Shown here in pieces: positions 1 through 8,733 of a DNA stretch of 64,000 bases (positions within the stretch are counted from its first letter, which is position 1; the number at the start of each line of letters is the position of its first letter). The stretch covers positions 62,001-126,000 of the forward strand of contig NZ_CYGX02000010.1 of assembly GCF_900019265.1 (NCBI RefSeq), read 5' to 3'. The notes under the pieces are model-generated. The model was not told the DNA's origin. It did no database searches and saw only the letters and a program-made list of their open reading frames with translations. The position numbers and the translations under genes are program-made. This stretch comes from Paraburkholderia ribeironis (GTDB lineage Bacteria > Pseudomonadota > Gammaproteobacteria > Burkholderiales > Burkholderiaceae).

Positions 1-398
1 TTCGGCCACACCGCCGAGAAATCCGGCCAGATCAGCTTGTAATCGAGACTGCCCAGCTGATGCATTGCGATTGCACGCGCATAGAACAGCGCGCCGAAAA
101 ACGCGGCGAAGAACATCACTTCGGAGAAGATGAACCAGCTCATGCTCCAGCGGTACGACTTGTCGACATTCTTGCCGTACATGCCGCCTTCGGACTCGGC
201 GATCGCGTCGCCGAACCAGTGCCATAGCGTAAAGAGCAGCCACAACAAACCAGCGAAGACGCCGAGCGGCGCCCACGTATGGTCGTTGATCCAGGCCGCA
301 AGCGATCCGAGCATGACCAGCAATCCGGCAGCGGCGCTGATCGGATGCCGCGACGGATGCGGTACGAAATAGTACGGGCTCTCGTTTTGACCGCTCAT
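1..398 (-). CDS. coxC: Cytochrome c oxidase subunit III (partial, C-terminus beyond left edge)
   Basis: Membrane subunit III of the aa3-type cytochrome c oxidase. The first 132 residues are present and the gene runs off the window at base 1. The reading starts MSGQNESPYYFVPHPSRHP, typical of subunit III, followed by hydrophobic segments with WSMSWFIFSEVMFFAAFF, the conserved helix with the glutamate found in this family. A GGAG about 8 bases before the ATG at 398 supports the start. It is the last visible gene of the cox operon, downstream of DUF2970 with a 148-base gap in which I see no gene. Confidence 0.95.
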   Translation of the reverse strand, partial: MSGQNESPYYFVPHPSRHPISAAAGLLVMLGSLAAWINDHTWAPLGVFAGLLWLLFTLWHWFGDAIAESEGGMYGKNVDKSYRWSMSWFIFSEVMFFAAFFGALFYARAIAMHQLGSLDYKLIWPDFSAVWP

Positions 399-546
399 TC
401 TTGATTCTCCACTTCAGTCCAGTTGTTCCGGAATCTCCGGCTGTATCTTCGGCGGCGCGTCGATACCGCACCGCTTCACTCTAATTCGTGGGCCCTGCTG
501 CCTCGCCCGGTCCTGCCTCGCCCTTGCCCTGGCGATGCACCGACGC

Positions 547-756
547 TCAACCCACCACGGCGCGCACGATCAGGATCAGCACCACGATCAGGATAGCCGC
601 ACTGATCAGCGCCGCCAGGATCACATGCAGCGGGTTCAACTGCGTGGCGTCCGCTTCCAGATCGCGGCGCTTGCGCACGCCGAAAAACGACCAGAACACA
701 GCACGCATCGACTGACCAAAACTGCTCTTGCGCGGGCTGCCGCCGTTATTGCTCAT
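547..756 (-). CDS. DUF2970 small membrane protein
   Basis: A 69-residue protein with a basic N-terminal half (RKSSFGQSMRAVFWSFFGVRKR) and one C-terminal membrane helix (about residues 42-68, rich in Ile, Leu and Val). The WSFFGVRK stretch followed by a single helix is the DUF2970 pattern, a short family commonly placed between ctaG and coxC in beta-proteobacterial oxidase operons. Its function is not known; position suggests a role in oxidase assembly or stability, which is inference. It lies 35 bases after ctaG in the same direction. Confidence 0.85.
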   Translation of the reverse strand: MSNNGGSPRKSSFGQSMRAVFWSFFGVRKRRDLEADATQLNPLHVILAALISAAILIVVLILIVRAVVG

Positions 757-791
757 CTTCTCCCGTCTCCCTTCGGTCGCGGCACGAGTCG

Positions 792-1406
792 TCAGGCCGG
801 ATTGGCGGTGCTTGCCGCCGTGTTGGCCGTGGGCGCCGCGCCGCCGGCCGTCGCCGCTGCCGGCGTGTTCAATTCAAAGAACGTGTACGACAACGTGATC
901 GTTTTCACATCCTTCGGCAACTTCGGGTCGACCACGAATACCACCGGCAACCGCTTGCTCTGATTCGCCGTCAACGTCTGCTGCGTAAAGCAAAAACACT
1001 CGATCTTCCTGAAGTACTCGGTGGCCTGCTTCGGCGCGTAGCTCGGAATGGCTTGCGCGTGAATCGTGCGCGCCTGTTCGTTGCTGACCTCGTACATGAC
1101 CGTTGTCACTTCGCCCGGATGCACGTCGAGGCTGCGCTGCTCCGGCTTGAAACCCAACGGGCCGCGTGCGTTCGCATCGAGTTCGATCGAAATCGTGCGG
1201 CTCATGTCGACCTGCGTATTCTTCGCCTCGCGCGCCGTCGTATCACGCTGCACGAGGTTGTTGACGCCGCTGATCTCGCAGATCGCGCGATACATCGGCA
1301 CCAGCGCGAAACCGAAACCGAACATCATCAAAGCGACGATGAACAGCTTGATCAGCATCGAACGGTTGAAAGAGCGGTCGGCCTGAGCCGGCGGTTGCGT
1401 CGACAT
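792..1406 (-). CDS. ctaG: Cytochrome c oxidase assembly protein CtaG/Cox11
   Basis: Copper chaperone that delivers copper to the CuB site of oxidase subunit I from the periplasmic side of the membrane. The 204-residue protein has an N-terminal membrane anchor (about 18-38, LIKLFIVALMMFGFGFALVP) followed by a periplasmic domain. It carries the Cox11 copper-binding CFCF motif (KIECFCFTQQTL, about residue 134). The C-terminus is an Ala/Thr-rich tail. I start at MSTQPP because GAGG stands 6 bases upstream; an in-frame start 24 bases earlier would add MAGLLRIE. It follows the small assembly gene in the cox operon. Confidence 0.95.
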   Translation of the reverse strand: MSTQPPAQADRSFNRSMLIKLFIVALMMFGFGFALVPMYRAICEISGVNNLVQRDTTAREAKNTQVDMSRTISIELDANARGPLGFKPEQRSLDVHPGEVTTVMYEVSNEQARTIHAQAIPSYAPKQATEYFRKIECFCFTQQTLTANQSKRLPVVFVVDPKLPKDVKTITLSYTFFELNTPAAATAGGAAPTANTAASTANPA

Positions 1407-1448
1407 CTCAATCCTCAACAAACCTGCCAACAGACTTCCACGCCTGCC

Positions 1449-1583
1449 TCAGGTAAACCACCACTGCTTGATGATGACGCTCGCGAAAAAGACCGCCGCG
1501 ATAGCGAACATCACCCAACCTATCCGCCTGTTGCGCGCGCGGATCTGCTCCCGTGTACGTCGTTGCTGTGAATTGCGCGTCAT
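1449..1583 (-). CDS. Cytochrome oxidase small assembly protein (44 aa)
   Basis: A 44-residue reading frame between coxA and ctaG on the operon strand. It begins MTRNSQQRRTREQIRARNRR, strongly basic, then has a single membrane helix (about 21-38) and ends KQWWFT. A short Arg-rich plus one-helix protein at this exact place is the cytochrome oxidase small assembly protein of Burkholderiales. No catalytic residues are present; a helper role in assembly is inferred from position. Spacing is 113 bases from the coxA stop and 42 bases to the ctaG start. Confidence 0.8.
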   Translation of the reverse strand: MTRNSQQRRTREQIRARNRRIGWVMFAIAAVFFASVIIKQWWFT

Positions 1584-1696
1584 GCTGACTTCTGAATACT
1601 TTTCGTGACTGGCGGGGTGCAGTCTGCGTCTCGTGGCTGCCGGTTCCCGCTGCGACCTACCGCGCCGCGGGAGCCGGGCACCTCACCGAACGCCGC

Positions 1697-3310
1697 TTAC
1701 TCGACGATCGGCGGATGTTCGAACGTGTGGAACGGAGCCGGGCTCGGCACGGTCCATTCGAGGCCAGCTGCACCATCCCACGGCTTGTCGCCAGCTTCTT
1801 CGTGCTCGCCGCCGCCACGGTAGGCCGGCAACGCAACCGCGAACAGGAAGTAGACCTGCGCCAGACCGAAGCCGAACGCGCCAATCGAGATGACCTGGTT
1901 CCAGTCGGTGAACTGTGCCGGATAGTCAGCGTAGCGACGCGGCATACCTGCGAGACCGACGAAGTGCATCGGCAGGAACGCGAGGTTGAAGAAGAACATC
2001 GACGCCCAGAAGTGAATCTTGCCGCGCGTTTCGTTGTACATCCAGCCAGTCCACTTCGGCGACCAGTAGTACCAGCCGGAGAACAGCGCGAACAGCGAGC
2101 CGGCCACCAGCACGTAGTGGAAGTGCGCCACCACGAAATAGGTACCGTGATACTGGATATCGAGCGGCGCCATCGCGAGCATCAGACCCGACAGGCCGCC
2201 GAACGTGAAGACCAGCAGGAAGCCGACTGCGAACAGCATCGGCGTTTCGAAGGAGAGCGAACCGCGCCACATCGTCGCGACCCAGTTGAACACCTTCACG
2301 CCGGTGGGCACCGCGATCAGCATCGTCGCGTACATGAAGAACAGTTGGCCCGTGACCGGCATGCCGGTCACGAACATGTGGTGCGCCCAGACCATGAACG
2401 ACAGAATCGCGATCGACGACGTTGCATACACCATCGAGCTATAGCCGAACAGCGGCTTGCGCGAGAACGCCGGGATCACCTCCGACACGATCCCGAACGC
2501 CGGCAAGATCATGATGTACACCTCGGGGTGCCCGAAGAACCAGAAGATATGCTGGTACATCACGGGGTCGCCGCCGCCGGCCGCGTTGAAGAACGACGTG
2601 CCGAAGTGACGATCGAACAGCACCATGGTGATTGCGCCTGCCAGAACCGGCATCACGGCGATCAGCAGGTACGCGGTGATCAGCCACGTCCAGACGAACA
2701 TCGGCATCTTCATCAGCGTGAGGCCGGGCGCGCGCATGTTCAGGATGGTCACGACGATGTTGATGCCGCCCATGATCGACGACGCACCCATCAGGTGGAC
2801 CGCGAAAATCGCGAAGTCCATGCCCGGGCCCATCTGCGTGGACAACGGCGCGTACAGCGTCCAGCCCGCGGCGGTCGCGCCGCCCGGCGAGAAGAACGAA
2901 CCCACCAGCAACACCGCCGCCACCGGCAGCAGCCAGAAACTGAAGTTGTTCATCCGCGCGAAAGCCATGTCCGATGCGCCGATCTGCAGCGGCACCATCC
3001 AGTTCGCGAAACCGACGAACGCCGGCATGATCGCGCCGAACACCATGATCAGGCCGTGCATGGTGGTCAACTGGTTGAAGAACTCGGGACGCATGATCTG
3101 CAGACCCGGTTCGAACAGCTCGGCACGGATCATCAGCGCCATCACGCCTCCGGAGAGGAACATGGTGAACGAGAAGATCAGGTACAGCGTCCCGATGTCC
3201 TTGTGGTTGGTCGCGAACAGCCACCGACGCCAGCCATGCGGCGTCTCGTGGGTATGGTCGCCGTGCACGTGCTCGTGGCCCGCGACTACATCGTGTCCGA
3301 TGCTAGACAT
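1697..3310 (-). CDS. coxA: Cytochrome c oxidase subunit I (aa3-type)
   Basis: Catalytic subunit of the terminal oxidase, reducing oxygen to water at the heme a3-CuB centre while pumping protons. The 537-residue product is of normal length and multi-helix throughout. It shows HPEVYIMILPAFG (about 259, with the CuB His and cross-linked Tyr region) and VVAHFHYVL (about 393, ligands of hemes a and a3). The N-terminus is His-rich (HEHVHGDHTHETPHG). The HPEVY form of the D/K-pathway region marks an A-type oxidase. It follows coxB by 44 bases in the same operon. Confidence 0.98.
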   Translation of the reverse strand: MSSIGHDVVAGHEHVHGDHTHETPHGWRRWLFATNHKDIGTLYLIFSFTMFLSGGVMALMIRAELFEPGLQIMRPEFFNQLTTMHGLIMVFGAIMPAFVGFANWMVPLQIGASDMAFARMNNFSFWLLPVAAVLLVGSFFSPGGATAAGWTLYAPLSTQMGPGMDFAIFAVHLMGASSIMGGINIVVTILNMRAPGLTLMKMPMFVWTWLITAYLLIAVMPVLAGAITMVLFDRHFGTSFFNAAGGGDPVMYQHIFWFFGHPEVYIMILPAFGIVSEVIPAFSRKPLFGYSSMVYATSSIAILSFMVWAHHMFVTGMPVTGQLFFMYATMLIAVPTGVKVFNWVATMWRGSLSFETPMLFAVGFLLVFTFGGLSGLMLAMAPLDIQYHGTYFVVAHFHYVLVAGSLFALFSGWYYWSPKWTGWMYNETRGKIHFWASMFFFNLAFLPMHFVGLAGMPRRYADYPAQFTDWNQVISIGAFGFGLAQVYFLFAVALPAYRGGGEHEEAGDKPWDGAAGLEWTVPSPAPFHTFEHPPIVE

Positions 3311-3354
3311 GACAATCTCCTAAAGCGAATAGTGCGGTGCTGACCATGAACACG

Positions 3355-4935
3355 TCAGGCAGCCGGGCTGATCTGAACACGCCGGGCTTCTTTGGCGTCG
3401 GTGCCGCCCGTGATCGTTTCCGGCTTCTTCAAAATAATATGGTCTTCGGCAATGCCGGCTGCTTTCAACGCGTCGCGCACGGCTTCGGCACGACTCTTCG
3501 CGAGCTTCGCGTTGAGGTCGGCGGAGCCAGTGGCGTCGGTGAAGCCCGACAGTGTGAATTTCGCATCCGGATGTGCCTTCGCGTAGGCCGCGGCCGCGTC
3601 GACCGCCGCTTGCGCGTCGGCCGGCAGCGTGCTCTTGCCGGTATCGAAGTAGATGCTGGCCGGCAGGGTTGCCGCCGCCGCGCTTTCCGAACCGGCCGCC
3701 GCAGCTTCAGCACCGGAAGCGGTCGCTGCGCCGCTCGCTGCTGCGCCCGCTTCGGCCAGATGGTTGCCACCTTCCGGCAGCTTGCCGTTACGGGCGTCCG
3801 TAACCTGCTTCGGCTGGAGAATGTCGCCGGTGTGGTTGCCCCACGAGTTACGTTCGTACGTGATCACCGACGCGATTTCGACGTCGTTCAACGTCGGCGC
3901 CCATGAAGGCATCGCGTTCTTGCCCTTCAGCACCAGGCTCACGTGCTCGGCGATCGGACCGTTGGCGATCTTGCTGCCGTCGAGCGCCGGAAATGCACCC
4001 GCGCCCTTGCCGGTCGGCTGGTGGCAGACCGCGCAGTTCGCTGCGTACACTTTGCCGCCGCGCTCCATCAGCTCGGCCAGCGTGTAGTTCTTGTTCGGAT
4101 CGTCCTGGCCGGCGGCCATTTTCTTCTTCTGCGCGTCGACCCACTTCGCGTAGTCGTCGGCGGACAGCACCTCGACCACCACCGGCATGAACGCGTGTTC
4201 CTTGCCGCACAGTTCCGTACAGAAGCCGCGGAACGTGCCGACCCGGGTCGCCTTGAACCACGTGTCGCGCACGAAGCCGGGAATCGCGTCCTGCTTCACG
4301 CCGAACGCGGGCACGTACCAGGAGTGGACCACGTCGTTCGCGGTGGTGATGATGCGGATTTTCTTGTCGACCGGGACGACCAGCGGATTGTCGACTTCCT
4401 GCAGATACAGCGTGGAAATCGGCTTGCGGCCTTCGGTTTCGGCACGTGGCGTAGCCAGCGTGGACAGGAAGCTGATGCCCTCGCCCGGGCCCTTCACGTA
4501 GTCGTAGCCCCATTTCCACTGGTAGCCGGTGACCTTGACGGTGAGGTCGGCGTTCGTGGTGTCCTTCATCGCGACGACGGTCCTGGTGGCGGGCAGCGCC
4601 ATCAGCACGACGATGATGAACGGCACGATCGTCCAGATGATTTCGACCGTGGTGCTTTCGTGGAAATTTGCAGCTTTGTGGCCTTTCGATTTGCGGTGAG
4701 CAAAGATCGAATAGAACATGACGCCGAACACGCCGATGAAGATCACCGTGCAGAGCGCCAGCATCAACATGTGGAGGCTGAAGAGCTCCTCAGCGATTTT
4801 TGTCGCAGGCGGCTGGAGATTGATGGCGTTGACGGCAGGGCCGCCCGGAGCATCGCCCACTGCCAGGGCGGCACCGGCGAAAAGCAGTCCGCTCATCGCC
4901 AGCGCGCCCATGAGCGCTCGCTTGATTGTTTTCAT
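3355..4935 (-). CDS. coxB: Cytochrome c oxidase subunit II fused to cytochrome c and OmpA-like domains
   Basis: Electron entry subunit of the aa3 oxidase, 526 residues, much longer than a plain subunit II (about 250-300). In order: signal peptide (1-25), two membrane helices (about 55-79 and 97-120), the CuA cupredoxin domain with CTELCGKEHAFM (about 237-248), a class I cytochrome c domain with CAVCH (about 298) and a distal Met region (NAMPSW), an Ala-rich linker (about 385-420), and an OmpA-like domain (IYFDTGKSTL to RRVQISPA, about 425-526). The OmpA part keeps the GFTD aspartate and the KSRAEAV arginine used to bind peptidoglycan. I start at MKTIKR (AAGGA upstream, good signal peptide); MENLGKEA 24 bases earlier is an alternative. 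Confidence 0.96.
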   Translation of the reverse strand: MKTIKRALMGALAMSGLLFAGAALAVGDAPGGPAVNAINLQPPATKIAEELFSLHMLMLALCTVIFIGVFGVMFYSIFAHRKSKGHKAANFHESTTVEIIWTIVPFIIVVLMALPATRTVVAMKDTTNADLTVKVTGYQWKWGYDYVKGPGEGISFLSTLATPRAETEGRKPISTLYLQEVDNPLVVPVDKKIRIITTANDVVHSWYVPAFGVKQDAIPGFVRDTWFKATRVGTFRGFCTELCGKEHAFMPVVVEVLSADDYAKWVDAQKKKMAAGQDDPNKNYTLAELMERGGKVYAANCAVCHQPTGKGAGAFPALDGSKIANGPIAEHVSLVLKGKNAMPSWAPTLNDVEIASVITYERNSWGNHTGDILQPKQVTDARNGKLPEGGNHLAEAGAAASGAATASGAEAAAAGSESAAAATLPASIYFDTGKSTLPADAQAAVDAAAAYAKAHPDAKFTLSGFTDATGSADLNAKLAKSRAEAVRDALKAAGIAEDHIILKKPETITGGTDAKEARRVQISPAA

Positions 4936-5024
4936 AGCTTCCTTACCCAAATTTTCCATTCAAACCCTCGACCCCGCTGTCAGCCTATCCCGCGCTCCCC
5001 CTGAACGCCGCGTGCCTGCCAGAT

Positions 5025-5498
5025 CTAACAACGTGCAAGCCACATGCGCAATTCGCCTGCGAACTGCGCGCGCTGATACTGCGCGAGATGTTGCCCGATC
5101 ATGATCGTCTGGCCGCGCGAGACCAGTTTGATCTGGTCACGCGGCGTTGCGCCCGGCTCTATCCGCACCCAGCGCGGATTGAATTCAAACTGCGTGTGCT
5201 GCTCGGCACTGACCTGCTCGATCACCAACCGGTTTGGAAACAGCCGGATGCGCTCGTAATCGACAGCATGACGCGCGTAGACGGCGAACGCGATGCCCAC
5301 CGCGAGCAATTCGATACCGGTGAACGGCAACACCAGCCATGCGCCGATCAGACCCAGCATGAAAGCAATTGCCAACGGGAACAACGCAAGCGAAACGTAG
5401 AGACAGACGAACTGCCGGGGCGATAACGAACAGTTGCGCTTCATCGTCCAGTCTTTGAGAACCGGATCTGAATCCGCCAGCAGATCTGACGCGCCCAC
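5025..5498 (-). CDS. DUF2244 membrane protein
   Basis: A 157-residue protein upstream of coxB in the same direction (90-base gap to the coxB start). It contains two adjacent membrane helices (LYVSLALFPLAIAFMLGLIGAW region and LLAVGIAFAVYA) between a short cytoplasmic N-terminus (LKRNCSLSPRQ-like, here MKRNCSLSPRQF) and a C-terminal domain ending GELRMWLARC, which matches the DUF2244 layout. Function is unknown; family members often sit beside cox genes. I start at a GTG at 5498 because AGGAGG stands 5 bases upstream; a TTG at 5531 would add 11 residues. Confidence 0.85.
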   Translation of the reverse strand: MGASDLLADSDPVLKDWTMKRNCSLSPRQFVCLYVSLALFPLAIAFMLGLIGAWLVLPFTGIELLAVGIAFAVYARHAVDYERIRLFPNRLVIEQVSAEQHTQFEFNPRWVRIEPGATPRDQIKLVSRGQTIMIGQHLAQYQRAQFAGELRMWLARC

Positions 5499-5531
5499 CG
5501 CTGCCTCCTGCGAACCACCGCTTTCGGCCAA

Positions 5532-5791
5532 TCCTTGCGGCCGCCGATGCCGGCCGCGCGGACCCTACCGCATCACTTCGTGTTGCAACCCTGCGCCTCG
5601 GGCCTGCCGCCCCAAATGTGGGAACTGCGGGCGACAAACTGACGCATTATAGGCGCGATCCATAGCATCCACAAGCAAGCCCCGATTGGCCCACAAGCCA
5701 CGTGCGACAAGCCTCCGCGCCATTTTGACGCAGCCTTTGGGGAGCTTCCGAAGCGCAAATTCCGGAGATAACAGACGTCCCCTTTACCGCT
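5532..5791. other. Gap between the methyltransferase stop and the DUF2244 gene
   Basis: About 260 bases without a supported gene. Short frames here lack family features. It should contain the promoter of the DUF2244-cox unit, but I see no strong -35/-10 pair. Confidence 0.4.
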
Positions 5792-6757
5792 TCAGCGATT
5801 CCTCGACGGGCCTCGTCCGATGTCCTCGATCCGCACGATGCCGTGCCCTTCGGCCGTGGTGCGCGGCACCGCTTTCCATGCGTGTCCGTAGATCACCTCG
5901 AAGGTCAGCGCGATGGTGCCGTCGGCGCGCCGGCGGGCTTCGAGGGCGGCCAGCAAGGCCTTGTACAGTCTGCGCGAGGCAAGGTTCGACGACGCGTCGC
6001 GCTCGAACGGATACGCGCCCCAGCGGCGCACGTCGCCGAGCAGCGACGCAGGCGACTTGTAGGTGATCGTGAGCGTTTCCTGGTCCATCACGGGGATTTC
6101 AAAGCCGCTTTCGACCAGCATGTCGCCGAGGTCATGCATATCGACGAAGTCGATCACATGCTTGCGCGATGCAACGCCATGCGCGGCTTCGACTTCGGCG
6201 TAGACGCCGCGCAACTCCTTGAGGGTGTCGGGACCGAGCGTGCTGAACATCAGCAGGCCGTTCACTTTCAGCACGCGCTGCCACTCGGGGAACACGAGAT
6301 CGGGCCGCGAATGCCAGTGCAGCGCGAGATTGGACCAGATGAATTCGAAGGCGCCGGCCGCGAATGGGAGCGCCGAGAAATCGGCTTGCGCGAAGCGCGG
6401 GCCGCGGGCGCCCAGCGCCTTGCCGAGCGACGCCGGCAGAAAACGCCGCCAGCTGGTGTCGCCCGCATCGTGATGCAACGCGCGCATCAGCATGCCGTGC
6501 GACAGATCGGAGCCGAACACCGGCGCCTCGGGAAAGCGCTCGCGCAGTGCGGGGATGTCGTCGCCCATGCCACAGCCTGCGTCGAGCACGCTCGACGGCG
6601 TGACCTTGATGTAGTCGAGACGCTCGCGCATGCGCTGCGCGATCTCGCGCGGCAGGAACGCCACCTCGCCGAAGGTTCCGGCACGGCGGTCGAAAATACG
6701 CCGGAGGCGCCGGGAATCATAGGCCGGACGGCCTGATTGAGCGGGAGTCTGGGGCAT
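5792..6757 (-). CDS. Class I SAM-dependent methyltransferase, BioC-like
   Basis: Methyltransferase of 321 residues. Motif I is VLDAGCGMGDDIPAL (about residue 60-75), followed by an acidic loop FGSDLSHGML and a motif IV/post region FEFIWSNLALHW. The WSNLALHW stretch and the overall layout are close to BioC, the malonyl-ACP O-methyltransferase that starts pimelate synthesis for biotin. No other bio gene is nearby, so the assignment stays at BioC-like; related enzymes methylate quinones and other acids. The start at MPQTPAQS (6757) is chosen over an upstream ATG that would run into comF control sequence; comF is divergent. Confidence 0.75.
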   Translation of the reverse strand: MPQTPAQSGRPAYDSRRLRRIFDRRAGTFGEVAFLPREIAQRMRERLDYIKVTPSSVLDAGCGMGDDIPALRERFPEAPVFGSDLSHGMLMRALHHDAGDTSWRRFLPASLGKALGARGPRFAQADFSALPFAAGAFEFIWSNLALHWHSRPDLVFPEWQRVLKVNGLLMFSTLGPDTLKELRGVYAEVEAAHGVASRKHVIDFVDMHDLGDMLVESGFEIPVMDQETLTITYKSPASLLGDVRRWGAYPFERDASSNLASRRLYKALLAALEARRRADGTIALTFEVIYGHAWKAVPRTTAEGHGIVRIEDIGRGPSRNR

Positions 6758-6840
6758 GAGTGTCGTGCTGGCGTGGAGCACGAAGTATACTCGTTCGCTT
6801 CCCGGCAATCAGCGTGCAAGGCCCTCGCGGGCGTCCATTC

Positions 6841-7626
6841 GTGTCATTCCGACCACTTTCTTCGTCTTCAGGCGGCAGATTCGCGCGTTTCGCACGTGGC
6901 TTGCATTCGGCGTGGCCGCACGTGATGCATGCGGTATTGCCGAACCTCTGCGCACTCTGCGGCAATTTGTCGCATAAGACGTTGTGCGCTGGCTGCGACG
7001 AAGCTTATTGGAACCAGAGCCGGTTGCGCTGCACCGTGTGCGCCGTCCCTTTAGCAGCCACGCGTCGCGCGGCTCATGCGTGCTATCGCTGCGCGGACTG
7101 CATCGCCGAGCCGCCGCCGTTCGACGCCACGTTCGCGCTCGCTGACTATCGCGCCCCGCTCGACACGCTGGCGGTCGGCCTGAAATTTCGCGCCCGGCTG
7201 ATGCTTGCGAGCGAGTTCGCGCAACGCCTCGCGCGGCTCGCGCAGGACGCCTGGCGAGATGAATCCGACTGGCCCGACGTGATCGCACCGGTGCCACTCG
7301 CTGGCCAACGCCTGAAAGAGCGCGGCTACAACCAGGCATGGCAGATCGCCAGGCCGCTCGCTCGCGCGCTGCAGGTGCGCAGCGACGCCACCTTGCTGCG
7401 CAGAGTGATCCACACCGTCCCGCAGTCGCGGCTCGATCTCGACGCGCGTCGGCTGAACGTCGGCCGCGCATTCGTGGTCGCGCAAGCGGTGCGTGGCCTG
7501 CATGTCGGCGTGGTCGACGATGTGATGACGACCGGCGCGACGCTCGAAGCGCTGGCGCGCACGCTCAAAGCTGCCGGTGCGCGGCGTGTGACGAACTTCG
7601 TCGCGCTGCGCACACCAAAAAACTAG
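6841..7626 (+). CDS. comF: ComF family phosphoribosyltransferase-like protein
   Basis: ComF-type protein linked in other bacteria to DNA uptake (ComFC). It shows the N-terminal zinc-ribbon-like cysteines (NLCALCGN, CAGC, CTVC, CYRCADC) and a C-terminal PRTase domain with the PRPP loop GVVDDVMTTGATLEA. KERGYNQA, the ComF signature, is present mid-protein. The start is uncertain: GTG at 6841 gives 261 residues, ATG at 6925 gives 234, and an ATG at 6760 would abut the divergent methyltransferase start. None has a clear ribosome site. It lies 18 bases before trmL, so the two may be co-transcribed. Confidence 0.85.
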   Translation: MSFRPLSSSSGGRFARFARGLHSAWPHVMHAVLPNLCALCGNLSHKTLCAGCDEAYWNQSRLRCTVCAVPLAATRRAAHACYRCADCIAEPPPFDATFALADYRAPLDTLAVGLKFRARLMLASEFAQRLARLAQDAWRDESDWPDVIAPVPLAGQRLKERGYNQAWQIARPLARALQVRSDATLLRRVIHTVPQSRLDLDARRLNVGRAFVVAQAVRGLHVGVVDDVMTTGATLEALARTLKAAGARRVTNFVALRTPKN

Positions 7627-7644
7627 TCTCCACCTGGTCTCACT

Positions 7645-8115
7645 ATGTTCAACGTCGTTCTCGTCGAACCGGAAATTCCGCCGAACACCGGCAACGTGAT
7701 TCGCCTGTGCGCCAATACCGGCGCCCGGCTGCATCTGATCGAACCGCTCGGCTTTCCGCTCGACGACGCCAAGCTGCGGCGCGCCGGCCTCGACTATCAC
7801 GAGTATGCGCAGATGAACGTGCACGCCGATTGGGCCGCGTTCGTCGCGAAAGAAACGCCGGACCCGGCGCGCATGTTCGCCTTCACCACGCGCGGCTCGG
7901 GCCGCTTTCACGAGCATGCGTTCCAGACCGGCGACTGGTTCGTGTTCGGCGCCGAAACGCGCGGCCTGCCCGACGCGGTGCTCGACCAGTTCCCGAACGA
8001 GCAGCGCGTGCGCCTGCCGATGCGTCCCGGCAACCGCAGCCTGAATCTGTCGAATACCGTCGCGGTGGTGGTGTTTGAAGCCTGGCGTCAGACCGGCTTC
8101 GACGGTGGCGCCTGA
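7645..8115 (+). CDS. trmL: tRNA (cytidine/uridine-34-2'-O)-methyltransferase TrmL
   Basis: SPOUT-class methyltransferase that 2'-O-methylates the wobble nucleotide of certain leucine tRNAs. The 156-residue length is that of TrmL. Family motifs are all present: [20 protein letters not shown] at the N-terminus, [10 protein letters not shown] in the middle and [22 protein letters not shown] at the C-terminus, which forms the SAM-binding knot. Its last 28 bases overlap the convergent macrodomain gene. Confidence 0.95.
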   Translation: MFNVVLVEPEIPPNTGNVIRLCANTGARLHLIEPLGFPLDDAKLRRAGLDYHEYAQMNVHADWAAFVAKETPDPARMFAFTTRGSGRFHEHAFQTGDWFVFGAETRGLPDAVLDQFPNEQRVRLPMRPGNRSLNLSNTVAVVVFEAWRQTGFDGGA

Positions 8116-8636
8116 CGGCGCGTCAACTCCGCCTCGTAGCGCACGAACATGGCGTCGTCGAAACAGGCGAACAGCACCTGTTCGATTTGCGGCACACGCG
8201 GCAACGTGTCGAGCACGGTGGCGACTGCAATGCGCACCGCGTCGTCGGCGGGGAAATGGTAGATGCCGCAACTGATCGCGGGAAACGCAATGCTCTTGCA
8301 TTGCGCGTCGCGCGCCACCTCCAGTGAGCGCCGGTAGCAGGACGCGAGCAGGTCGGCTTCGCCATGCGCGCCGCCCCGCCATACCGGGCCGACCGCATGA
8401 ATCACGTGGCTGGCCGGCAAGCGGTAGCCGCCGGTCAGCTTGGCATCGCCGGTCGCGCAGCCGCCCAGCGTTTCGCATTCGCGCAGCAAGTCCTTGCCCG
8501 CCGCGCGATGAATCGCACCATCCACGCCACCTCCGCCCAACAGCGACGTATTCGCGGCATTGACGATCGCATCCACCGCGAGCGTCGTGATGTCGACTAC
8601 GCGCGCCTCCAGCGTGCAACGATTGAGAATGAGCAT
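8088..8636 (-). CDS. Macrodomain protein (O-acetyl-ADP-ribose deacetylase type)
   Basis: A 182-residue single macrodomain, the fold that binds and hydrolyses ADP-ribose derivatives. It has the expected [22 protein letters not shown] loop (about 23-44), [17 protein letters not shown] and the [12 protein letters not shown] loop (about 120), which place it in the YmdB/MacroD-like group that removes acetyl from O-acetyl-ADP-ribose or ADP-ribose from proteins. AGCGAGG 6 bases upstream supports the start at 8636. The gene converges on trmL with a 28-base tail overlap. No ADP-ribosyltransferase is nearby, so a toxin-antitoxin role is not supported. Confidence 0.9.
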   Translation of the reverse strand: MLILNRCTLEARVVDITTLAVDAIVNAANTSLLGGGGVDGAIHRAAGKDLLRECETLGGCATGDAKLTGGYRLPASHVIHAVGPVWRGGAHGEADLLASCYRRSLEVARDAQCKSIAFPAISCGIYHFPADDAVRIAVATVLDTLPRVPQIEQVLFACFDDAMFVRYEAELTRRQAPPSKPV

Positions 8637-8733
8637 GAGAACCTCGCTATCCCGAAGCGCCGATAGCAACGTGGACAGCGATGGGAGGCAGCCGTTCAAC
8701 GCCAAAGCGCGCCAAACGGCTGAAAGACAAGCT

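Noticed and set aside
1715..3343. Long plus-strand frame opposite coxA
   Set aside because: It is the antisense shadow of coxA in GC-rich DNA: His/Arg/Glu-rich with no family pattern, while the minus strand encodes a textbook oxidase subunit.
8088..8636. Macrodomain gene as the antitoxin of a DarTG-like system
   Set aside because: No DarT-type ADP-ribosyltransferase is adjacent; neighbours are trmL and gpsA.
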